From Bremia lactucae (Eukaryota > Oomycota > Peronosporomycetes > Peronosporales > Peronosporaceae), in NCBI RefSeq assembly GCF_004359215.1, contig NC_090615.1, positions 5,516,194 to 5,547,247 of the forward strand: 31,054 nucleotides of DNA. The letters run 5' to 3'. Every line of letters starts with the position of its first letter. The stretch's first letter is position 1. The notes under the pieces are model-generated. The model had not been told where the DNA came from and ran no database searches. It saw only the letters and a list, made by a program, of their open reading frames with translations. Below are positions 20,363 to 28,458 of the stretch, one piece after another. Both the position numbers and the translations under genes were made by a program.

Positions 20363-21390
20363 ACGCTCTCGTCCATTGTGGATGACGAGCAACAGTCCAC
20401 CAAGTTCTCTCCCGGAACTGGTGCGACTATTTCGTGGATCTTTTCTTCCTTTAATTCGGCAAAGAACAGATCCCACGACATCTCCGGGAGATTTACTATC
20501 TCCATGGCAGATTTAAAGACTTCCCGGGGCACCTCTACTGAAGATGCCTCCGCAATTTCGTCTTTGACGGCCTCGAACACCTCGTTCGAAGGCCCGTCCT
20601 CTTCATTAGAGACTGATCCAAAGGTCACTCGTTTAGACGTGCCTTTGATAGTCCTAATCTGTCGGGTACTCGTTCTTCGAGTTACTATGACCCTTCTCTG
20701 GGAAGCGGGTGCCGTTGCACTCCTGGCTAACGCAATCCTTCCAACCGCATCAGGCTCTAGGCACTGTACCGGTTTTTGCGATGCATGACTTCTTGTCAGC
20801 TCGCCGTCTACTACCACAGGCTCTCGGCTCTGTGCAGGACATTCGGACGTATGACTACTTGTCATCGTCCTATTCACTACCTCAGTCTCCACGAGCTGGG
20901 TAGGAATTGGTGACGTTTGACATCCCGTCAACGCACCCTCAACTGTGTTCGACACGACATCAGTTGCATAGGCCTCTCGCAGGAGCACATCCTTTCCGGT
21001 GTCCTGCGTAGAGTTCGCAACTGTGCGTGTACGCCAGTCTATCCATGGTTGATGTTTTGCCAACCATGGCATGCCTAGGATGAGGTCATACGGACTCTCC
21101 ATTCCTAGCACTGTGAATTTCTCTTTACAAGAGAAGTCAATAAAGCTGAAGGCGAGTTCTACCTGAACTCCCTCAGACTTAACTAGCGCGCCGTTCGCTA
21201 AACGAACGGTCGCCTTTTCTCGCCTGCCATCCTGGCAAAGCGCCTCAAACATCGCCGGTCTCTTTCTTAGAGCCGCGAGTTTCACAAAATTTTGTGATGC
21301 ACCCGAATCCACTAGGAGGGTCATCACCTGGTCATAGCCTCTTACATGAGCGCTATAGACCAGCAGGGTTCAGGTCTGAAATTTCGAGGC
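20363..21390 (-). pseudogene. Gypsy protease and linker, fused to truncated integrase
   Basis: The aspartic protease domain begins LLVDSGASQNFV (active-site DSG at about 21310) and includes the flap-side and LILGMPWLAKHQPWIDW motifs, typical of Gypsy retropepsins. A stop lies upstream at about 21376, just before LLVYSAHVRGYDQV. After the protease is a long Ser/Thr-rich linker with an acidic end (ELKEEKIHEIVA), then STMDES, which in intact elements precedes the RT. At about 20362/20363 it jumps into integrase in the wrong frame. The open frame itself runs 20290-21327. Confidence 0.8.
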
Positions 21391-21539
21391 CTCAGGGACT
21401 ATGCTACCCATTTGGTTCACAACTCTGAACTTAGGGGTAGCTTCAGAGTCCGCTTCAGTAGGGCATCCCACCCCTACTGCGCTCCTGCATTCCCCGACCC
21501 CTTAGTGGTCGATGCAGAACTCATGCGTCTCGCACGCTA

Positions 21540-22600
21540 GTTCTTGCCATCGCCCTTTGGGTAGGGAGTCCTTTTGCTGGGCATCTTTGCCCCAGCAGGG
21601 ACCCTGGCATAGCAGCGAGCCATCATATGGTCGCGCTTGCCGCATTTGTAACAGACCACGTCTGCATTGCCCAACTCCATAGGAGTGGCATCTGTCCTCT
21701 CGGCCGACGGCTTATACCAAGCTGTCGCCGAGGCACTGTTGTAGGATTGCTTTTCAACTAAGGCAATCGCCGAGGCACTGTTGTAGAATTGCTCCCCAAC
21801 TAAGGCAATTTTTGGTTTGCCTCTTCCATCGCAGACGGCACCTTTCTGAAAAGGGCCTGTCGCGATGGGCCATGCCGTAGTCCGCTCATCAACGTAGGCA
21901 CCTTAATGTGCTTCGGAATCGGACCTACGGTTATGGACGCCGACAGCGAGCGCATCTCTTGCACATACTCTTGCAGAGATCGCTTCGCCTGTCGCGCTCC
22001 AATGAAGCGCGCCTGAAGTAACACTTCGTTGTTCGGCGGCTGGTACATATCGCGAATCTTTTCCTTAAAGATCACCCATGTAAAGAACGCCTTTCTGTCC
22101 GCCATAAGCGCCGAGTAAGCCCACTCTGAGGCCTTACCGCGCAGATGCGACATGGCGTACGACACCATCCGGCTGTCGTCCTCGATGAGCTGGGCGACAC
22201 CGCATTGCTCCACGGCTAAAAGCCAGTGGACAATCGTGTGCGCCGCAAATCCATCAAACTTGGGCGGGTCCATCCAAATGGGCCTCGGCTGATGTGGCCG
22301 GGCAGTGAGCATCTCAATAGTCCTGTTGAGAGCCTCGCTCCGAGCCTGTTCATGCCTCAGCTCATCCTGAGTCTGAGTGACGGACTCCGCCGCAGCATTG
22401 CCTTGTGTCTCGGACGCAGCCCTCCGCTGTCTGAGCACGAATGCCTCAAACTGCTCCAACTGAGCTACATGTTGCTCAGGAGGACTACCTAGAAGCCTGG
22501 CCAGGGCTTGTTCACCAAGTCCCTGCGCCATAAGCCCTGTCACCTCCCGATAAGGTTCGGGGAGGTGGGGAAAATGAGCCCAATCAATATTGAGGCTCAT
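21540..22600 (-). pseudogene. Gypsy gag with CCHC zinc knuckle, frameshifted
   Basis: I place the start at ATG 22600 (MSLNIDWAHFPHLPEPYREV); the open frame upstream to 22645 has no ATG. The capsid-like part includes IWMDPPKFDGFAAHTIVHWL, MVSYAMSHLRGKASEWAY and EYVQEMRSLSASI, matching the retrotransposon gag family. A one-base frameshift near 21815 ends the frame at TAG (21800); the other frame continues through a duplicated 14-residue unit to a CCHC knuckle CYKCGKRDHMMARC (21612-21653) with all four ligands intact, then a basic tail. Gag packages the element RNA. The product is broken by one frameshift but otherwise well preserved. Confidence 0.85.
21726..21809 (-). repeat. 42-bp in-frame tandem duplication in gag
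   Basis: Units 21726-21767 and 21768-21809 differ at a few bases and each encodes a 14-residue ALV(G/E)(E/K)Q(F/S)YNSASA-type segment upstream of the zinc knuckle. The length is a multiple of three, so frame is kept. Confidence 0.85.
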
Positions 22601-22636
22601 CCTCTCGTACACACGCAGAGATGCGGGTCGTGGGAA

Positions 22637-22654
22637 GGATTTCAAGTGCTACCA
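22637..22654 (-). other. Candidate primer-binding site
   Basis: The minus strand reads TGGTAGCACTTGAAATCC, starting two bases after the 5' LTR end (CCTACA-CT). TGG matches the CCA end of a tRNA, and TGGTAGCA would pair with a tRNA ending TGCTACCA, as some initiator Met tRNAs do. The tRNA identity is inference. Confidence 0.55.
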
Positions 22655-22656
22655 AG

Positions 22657-23212
22657 TGTAGGCGGGCACGTCGTAATGCGGCCACGCTCTACTTAGACAC
22701 ACACCCTAGCACACCGAGGAAGCGGTTTAACCTGCTTCTCTTGCGTGCAGTGAGGTAGTTGTGGTGGGCGCGTTAGCGACCTCACCCAACACACTAAGTA
22801 CTTTGATTAAGAGTCGTCACGGGAGCGGTAATCCGGCTCCTCGTGCGCACTTATCAAGTAGGAAGTAGTTTTCAGACAGATTTATGTTTAATCGTATTAA
22901 ATATATATACCCATTTTTTACCAGTTAATATGTCATCTCTATAGATAACACTTAATATGTATTGGGAGCGTATCTTTCTAGATACCTCGCGTAACGGATG
23001 ACGCTAGCCGTCATAACGGATTACGCTGGGCGTCATTCCTGCTAATGTGAATGCACCCATGTGCATCACATACACAAGGGTTAGTCACAAATGTGCACCA
23101 CACCCGAGTGCTGGGTCTAATTACTATGGTTTAGTAATTGACCATCCCCTTAAGTACACCAAGTGTACTTGACGGGGACTGTGTAACATCAGGGCAACTT
23201 TAGCCCGTTACA
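22657..23212 (-). repeat. 5' LTR of nested Gypsy element (copy D)
   Basis: 556 bp. On the minus strand it starts TGTAACGGGC at 23212 and ends GCCCGCCTACA at 22657. It is longer than copy C mainly because it has two TGACG/CGTCA-type palindromes in tandem (about 22997-23038). It should carry the promoter for the element transcript. Confidence 0.92.
22993..23040. promoter_or_regulatory. Copy-variable TGACG/CGTCA palindromes in LTR
   Basis: GGATGACGCTAGCCGTCAT is followed by a second related palindrome ending GGGCGTCATTCC. Equivalent positions carry one palindrome in the LTRs at 1018, 1628 and 15110, and two in the LTR at 30755 (about 30928-30971). TGACG and CGTCA are half-sites bound by many bZIP factors in eukaryotes; a regulatory role here is inference. 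Confidence 0.4.
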
Positions 23213-23217
23213 TCTAA
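23213..23217 (+). repeat. Target site duplication TCTAA (right)
   Basis: Matches 15105-15109 and marks the right edge of the Gypsy insertion. Confidence 0.85.
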
Positions 23218-23518
23218 CACTTGTGCAAACGTGTATACTTTAACAGCTACTACGTATCAGTCGTAGCTTTCGGTGCATCACCTCTTATGATTAGTCAACC
23301 ATATTTACATTTCACAAGAGCTTTAGCCTATATCCAAAAAAATTCACGCAAACTACGGGCAGCAACTAGATCTAGACATCTCTCATTAAAGTCGCTCGTA
23401 ATTTTTTTGGCTCATTTGATGACACATTATGTAACAGGAGCTCTATTTTAGGGATCTACAAATACCCACCAGTGTGCATTTTTTTAATGAATTAAATACA
23501 TGCAAAACGTGCAATCTT
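23218..23518. other. Non-coding stretch after Gypsy insertion
   Basis: It should continue the interrupted Copia 3' end from 15109 (removing the insertion joins ACTTCTAA to CACTTGTG). A possible LTR-like end in ...CTACA is seen near 23460, but no second LTR is available to confirm it. The remainder is probably the 3' flank of the gene ending at 23519. Confidence 0.35.
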
Positions 23519-26041
23519 TTAAACTACACTCTGTCTTAAATCGTCACTGTAGTCATTTTCAAGCATCCGATAATTGGCAACAATAGCAGGTCGCTGGTTC
23601 AGCACTGGCTGTCGATAGACATTATCTAGAAAAAAATACTCCGGTGCGGTGGCATCATGATCACCTCGCGCCGAATCCAAACGAATACATTGTGTCAATG
23701 GCAGATATTTGGCAACATGTGGATATAGCGATAGCACTTGATAATTAAAAATGAGCACGATAATGACGAGCACAATAATAATAATTGAAGGAATGGCGGC
23801 TTTTTTCAGAGACAAAATTCCAATGAGCGTAAGCTGAGCAACAACGAGGGCAATAATGCAAAAATTATATAAACGCGGCCAGTAGGCCCCCAGTGCAAAA
23901 CGCATTGGCTTGTACACGCATACGATTTGACGGCGATAGACAATTTCAGCCACGACGAAAAAGAAGCACGTAAAATAACAGACCAAAGGTGCAATTGGTG
24001 CAAACGTTAGCGTCAACAATAAAACCAGAAAACAGTCAGCAAGAATATTTGTTGGGTCCAAAGAATTTGTCTGGGAGATATCGCGCAGTCCAAACCATGA
24101 CATATTATGCTCTCGTTGCGTTCGATTGGGTGCCAAGAGGGCAAATAGTATAGACAGAATCAGCGGTACGATTCGAAGCAACTCCATCGTGAGCCCCAGG
24201 CCTGTCTGCACTATCACGTACGAGATGAAAAAAGTGGATTGTTGAGGCATACTACGACCCAGCATGGCCACAAGCTTTTTTGGCTGGTCCAAAATTTCCT
24301 TTAAACTGTCTAGAATTGTCCCGACAATCACAGTCACGAAAAAAATCTGAACTAATTGAAAATACGCCAATTTGGTGAATAAGGATGCCCGAACTTCCGT
24401 TTTCGATGGGTGGCCTTCCCTTCCCGATAAAAAATTAAACACAATTGGTGCCAACGCACTCAATAAAACAAGAGCTAGCGGTGCAATCTGTTCAAATATT
24501 TCTTGAAGCATCGGATAATTGTCAATAGCATTGTTTAAGAGCGGGAGAGCACGCCGGAGTGACTCGACTGTGGCTAACGAGGCAATAAAAGCGGTTGGGA
24601 TTGTCCAAAAAAGCACAATAGTTGCCGAGAGTAAATATGACAAGAGCATTCCTAAAGTTCGTGTGCGATAGCGACGTCCAATGTTTCCCCAATTAATGTC
24701 GTCTTCGTGCGGTGCCGGCACAACAACAAGGCACTTGGGATCTTCCGATTGTAGTGCCTGCTGCGCAACTTGGGCCGACGAGAGCGATGTGAATGAAACA
24801 AATGCAGCGCGCCTCATCATTCGAATTGGGCGTTTTTGTCGGACTTGTTCACGCTCATCTTGACTCATTTTTTGCTCATGTCGGCTCGCATTCTCTTCGT
24901 CAAAAGCAAAGTCGTCGTCACCTACAAAAGTGTAATGCAATAAATCTGCCCACCCACGTCGATCGATAAGCAAAGCTTCTTTTAAACCTGTGTTTTCTTT
25001 TGCAAAAGGATATGCTTCCGAGACTGACATTCGTAGCTCTTCCCCGTCGTCAAAAGTACTTAATTCTCGTTCTTTTTCCTCCACGAGCGCTGCTAGTCGC
25101 GCCTGAGCATCTTCTATACTTTGAATCTCCCGAACGACCTCTTCATTTAATATTCTAAGCTCCTCCTGACATCGATTAATAATATCACCCTCATCATATC
25201 GGCGTCCACGTAAACATATCAACATCCGGGCCCACGATCGTCTCTGTTGATACTGCGGTCTCGTACGAGAGTGTTCAGATTTTGCTAACGCGTGCTCAAG
25301 GCGATTTCGAGCCTTTTCACGTCGATCTACCAACGTCTCTAACGTGGCACATTCTAACGCTACGTAAACGTTTCGAATTGACGATGGAAAAATCTTGGAC
25401 ATATATTTTTCAAGTGTTTGGTGCGTTCGGAGATGGAGGGGTAAGTCATTTATCAAAACTGAATACTGCGGTGCCTCCATTCGACCTAGCACTTCATGAC
25501 GATAACATACGTATAATTTGTATTCGATAATTAAAAGTCTCATTGCATATGTCGACATCACAATTGCGACGACTGTGGGAGCCCACAATCGTACACTGCG
25601 CTCAGGCAAATTACTCATAGAGATTCGGGTCAAAGGGTCAATAGATGCTTGCATATTCAATTGATGCTCTGCTGTCGCGTACAATGGAAATAGCACCACG
25701 GAACATCCCACACCAACGAGTGCTAGCTTCTGTCCAAGTTTAAGAAATCGAAGAAAGGTAAGCGTATCGAGGCCATACCTCTGGAAAATGTCATCGTCCG
25801 ATACTCGGTAGTTTGCGTAAATCCAGCAAAAGAGTCCATTGCAACAAGATTTTGAGGTGGTCATATCCAAAAGATCTTCTTCTTGAGGACAACTCTCATA
25901 TGCGTGATGAAAGCGTCGGCGGATACATTCAAACAGGAAGACACCTGTTGCCAATATCGGAAAATAGATAGACGCGCTTGTCCTAATCGTTCCACTTGGA
26001 TTAGCGTTCGCCATTGCTGCATCTTGCTGCGTCGTGCTCAT
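23519..26041 (-). CDS. OSCA/TMEM63-type (CSC1-like, DUF221) membrane channel protein
   Basis: 840 residues, uninterrupted, starting at ATG 26041. Proteins of this family are mechanically or osmotically gated cation channels, or act as lipid scramblases, in plasma or internal membranes. Visible layout: a first membrane helix at about residues 23-40; the segment RVSDDDIFQRYGLDTLTFLRFLKLG (in two parts, 79-103), typical of the region before the second helix (about 104-122); a third helix (about 152-172); a large cytoplasmic domain (about 175-460) with a long charged coiled-coil stretch (285-330) and the family-like AAFVSF (412-417) and VPAPHEDDINWGNI (441-454) motifs; then about seven more hydrophobic segments between 462 and 770; and a short cytoplasmic tail. 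Length is normal for the family. It shares a 1.1-kb upstream spacer with the divergent gene at 27177. Ion selectivity cannot be read from sequence. Confidence 0.88.
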   Translation of the reverse strand: MSTTQQDAAMANANPSGTIRTSASIYFPILATGVFLFECIRRRFHHAYESCPQEEDLLDMTTSKSCCNGLFCWIYANYRVSDDDIFQRYGLDTLTFLRFLKLGQKLALVGVGCSVVLFPLYATAEHQLNMQASIDPLTRISMSNLPERSVRLWAPTVVAIVMSTYAMRLLIIEYKLYVCYRHEVLGRMEAPQYSVLINDLPLHLRTHQTLEKYMSKIFPSSIRNVYVALECATLETLVDRREKARNRLEHALAKSEHSRTRPQYQQRRSWARMLICLRGRRYDEGDIINRCQEELRILNEEVVREIQSIEDAQARLAALVEEKERELSTFDDGEELRMSVSEAYPFAKENTGLKEALLIDRRGWADLLHYTFVGDDDFAFDEENASRHEQKMSQDEREQVRQKRPIRMMRRAAFVSFTSLSSAQVAQQALQSEDPKCLVVVPAPHEDDINWGNIGRRYRTRTLGMLLSYLLSATIVLFWTIPTAFIASLATVESLRRALPLLNNAIDNYPMLQEIFEQIAPLALVLLSALAPIVFNFLSGREGHPSKTEVRASLFTKLAYFQLVQIFFVTVIVGTILDSLKEILDQPKKLVAMLGRSMPQQSTFFISYVIVQTGLGLTMELLRIVPLILSILFALLAPNRTQREHNMSWFGLRDISQTNSLDPTNILADCFLVLLLTLTFAPIAPLVCYFTCFFFVVAEIVYRRQIVCVYKPMRFALGAYWPRLYNFCIIALVVAQLTLIGILSLKKAAIPSIIIIVLVIIVLIFNYQVLSLYPHVAKYLPLTQCIRLDSARGDHDATAPEYFFLDNVYRQPVLNQRPAIVANYRMLENDYSDDLRQSVV

Positions 26042-27176
26042 GGCTGTTCCCAGATTGTGGCGAAAAGGTTGAAAGTCCTCAAATAAATTTGAACATTTTA
26101 AGCTTTAAAGAATTATTCAAAGGTTTTATGTTTTCTTCATTGATGCTCACGTTCTCGTGCGTCCACAAGTTCATTGATACTTGCTTCTATCTCTACCTTT
26201 CCATTATCAGCTGTAGCAACACGTCTCACTGCAACGAACCTGGTTGAACCTCACTTCAAAACATACTCGACGTATCCAGAGAATCTTGGCGAAAATTTCG
26301 GTGTTTAAGAAGAAAGGCAGTTCAGAAACTTCAAGTTCACACAGCGTGAGTTGAAGTCAGTATTTCAGTGCCATTTGCGCTATTCTACACAGGCAATCCT
26401 TTATGTCACCGCGCTTATTAATACTAATTCCATCCTTGTTATTTCTTTGAATTCATTGATTATTATTCAATTCCGAAAGAGCACTTGTTATCCGCTCGCT
26501 TTTGTTAAATTACGATCGAGCACGAGAATTTCTCTAAGCAGCCTCCACGTTTAAGTGCTAATTGTGATGACTTGGGATATACAATGTTCTTCATCTGCAA
26601 CTACAGTGCCTTAATTACCGTCAAAAACGATGTTTTCTAATTGAAATCTCAATTGATAGCGGCAGTTCGGATGGAAAGATTTACCGGCTCGTTCTCGAGC
26701 TACAGAAGTGGTCTAGTTTAGTTATACATCCGGTACGCGTCATGTTCTAGTTCAGCGCTCAGTAATTTATTTTGACTTTAATACTCATGTTAAAGATCAT
26801 AAGAGTATTAGTAAATGGCGAGAAATGTCATTATATTGAACCATACGATCGTCCCTAGTCACGCACAAGCGATAATGTATGTAAATGCATCTAATTAAGT
26901 GAATTGGCCGCTGTTATTCAAGCAAGGGCGCCGTTATTCTACTAACTATTTAATTTATGTTTTTAACGCGTCAAAATTCACGGGAGTTCTCAATCGTCAT
27001 CGGTAGAACGTCTCATCGTATCACGTGTCGACCTCGACGGCGAAGGGCTTGAAAACATATATATATATATACCCAGTTCACTGAGTGAAATATGTCAAGG
27101 CCCCAAGTGGCGTGGCTGCATGTGTTGCAGATCGATTCGTCAAGATGTTTAAAAATGACGTAATTAGAAACCTCTT
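26042..27176. promoter_or_regulatory. Divergent intergenic region between two host genes
   Basis: 1.1 kb between the starts of the minus-strand channel gene and the plus-strand gene at 27177, so it should hold both promoters. An alternating AT run (about 27056-27071) lies about 110 bp upstream of the plus-strand ATG, and a CACGTG E-box-like site is at about 27022. I see no clear match to the oomycete initiator/flanking promoter element, no RNA gene and no transposon piece. Confidence 0.5.
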
Positions 27177-28070
27177 ATGAAACTTAAGCCCATTGTTCCA
27201 ATTATTGCTTCGCTTGCGGGATTTGCATTAAGTAAGGGAATATTCGAGTTCACAACTCAGTCTCGGATCTTCCCCACGCTCCGTGGTTCTCCTTTCCTTG
27301 CGAGCACAATGGCCAGCGCAAGTCCCAAGACGACAAAAGGATCTGCGCCACAGACGCCAAAGCGTTCACCGCCGCGCTCGTCGCCATCGCCTTCACCTTC
27401 GTGTGGCCTTGACGTTGTCAATGCCGACGAGTTGACGGCGCTTATCACGGCTGTCAAATTTGCTCACCCTGATTTTGGTGTCAAGCGTGTGCACGACCAA
27501 GTGCTTTCGCATGGTGGCAAATTTGCCTCCGTGCCCATGAAGCGTGTGAGGCGCTACATGCACAAATTGGGCATGAATTCGCCCATGGGGGACGACGACA
27601 AGACGCCCGTGAAGCTCATGACCATTGGTGGTGACTCGATCTCCAAGCGAGAGGAAGGACCCGAGAGCTCGGGAACTACCGACGATATGGTGTGGCTACC
27701 CGTGAAACTCGACGAGCCAGCATCCAAGTTGCAGGATTTTCCATACCAAGCTGTTATTCGCATGACTACTAGCGAAGAGGGCGATGCCGAAGGCTCGTTG
27801 GGAGAAATCTACAAGATTCAAGTGGCGGTGGATGTTAATGGAGCACTGAGTACTATTCACCCCATGCTCGTGTATAACAAAGCACGCTCGCGAAAGACTT
27901 TTTTGCATCCGGACTCGCCCGCGTACTTGCCCGTACAGCGATTGGTCGCTGAACAAGGACAGAAGGGAGCAGTGGGGGGTTCGAAGGCTTATTTCTGGGG
28001 CCGCTACTTCAAAATTGAAGACATGCTTTACATTAATACTGTAAAGGTCGCACCTGCACAGCAGTGGTAG
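27177..28070 (+). CDS. Conserved-looking protein of unknown function
   Basis: 297 residues from the first ATG. Met45 (ATG 27309, with A at -3 and G at +4) has a stronger start context and would give 253 residues beginning MASASPKTTKGS; I favour it slightly. If the longer form is made, residues 5-20 are hydrophobic and might act as a targeting or anchor segment. Residues 46-76 are a Ser/Pro/Lys-rich disordered part. Residues 83-133 (a helix-rich segment with HPDFGVKRVHDQV and RRYMHKLGM) look like a helix-turn-helix-type fold. From about 170 a beta-rich domain follows (MVWLPVKL, YKIQVAVDV, YFWGRYFKIEDMLYI). I do not recognise the family. It has no intron. It faces the next gene tail to tail, 388 bp away. 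Confidence 0.8.
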   Translation: MKLKPIVPIIASLAGFALSKGIFEFTTQSRIFPTLRGSPFLASTMASASPKTTKGSAPQTPKRSPPRSSPSPSPSCGLDVVNADELTALITAVKFAHPDFGVKRVHDQVLSHGGKFASVPMKRVRRYMHKLGMNSPMGDDDKTPVKLMTIGGDSISKREEGPESSGTTDDMVWLPVKLDEPASKLQDFPYQAVIRMTTSEEGDAEGSLGEIYKIQVAVDVNGALSTIHPMLVYNKARSRKTFLHPDSPAYLPVQRLVAEQGQKGAVGGSKAYFWGRYFKIEDMLYINTVKVAPAQQW

Positions 28071-28458
28071 AGAAGTAGAGCATGCAGTCGCGACAGCTGT
28101 GGTTTAGCACTATAATGGGAAGTAGAAGGACGGTCGATTTGCAAGAGTGGTGGTCCAACGCGAGCAGAGTGTTGGTCGGACGAAAGGGTGCAATTAGCTT
28201 TAAAGAATTTTGCATGTGCAGTTTTGCAGTTTTGCATTTTTACATCCATTGGCGTCCATTTTTTGCGGGAGCTTCCCTCGATTTAGTGTTATGGAGGTGT
28301 CGTCTTTTTTCTTAAACAGAATAAGTAGCTCGAAAAAAAGTCTCATGAATATAATAAAGCTGCGAGGAGGTAAATCAGTCCATGCTGGGCTCTAAACGTG
28401 TCTCTCTTGATGCTAGCATGCCAGTCTGTTGGTAGAATAGTACACTTCAACGTCATCT
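28071..28458. other. Convergent 3' flanking region
   Basis: 388 bp between two convergent genes, holding both 3' untranslated regions. It contains a plus-strand AATAAA at 28353-28358, about 280 bp after the stop at 28070, as a possible poly(A) signal. Nothing else is recognised. Confidence 0.5.

Larger units (their letters stand above)
15110..23212 (-). mobile_element. Nested Ty3/Gypsy LTR retrotransposon, RT deleted, with antisense ORF
   Basis: Bounded by LTRs at 15110-15642 and 22657-23212 and flanked by TCTAA duplications. In transcription order (right to left): 5' LTR, primer-binding site, gag with zinc knuckle, aspartic protease, a deletion removing RT, RNase H and most of the integrase core, integrase end, then a long 3' region carrying an ORF on the opposite strand, polypurine tract, 3' LTR. 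The apparent 8.1 kb includes 651 N and an overlap-like duplication; collapsing that would give about 5.8 kb. By eye the two LTRs differ at several percent of positions, so the insertion is not recent. Gag has a frameshift and pol is deleted, so it is not autonomous. Confidence 0.9.

Noticed and set aside
20096..20788. 230-codon plus-strand frame within the nested Gypsy element
   Set aside because: It is opposite the protease linker and integrase, which have clear family motifs on the minus strand, and it lacks recognisable features.
23221..23451. 76-codon plus-strand frame between the Gypsy element and the channel gene
   Set aside because: Composition is not protein-like and it probably overlaps the interrupted Copia end; no supporting feature.
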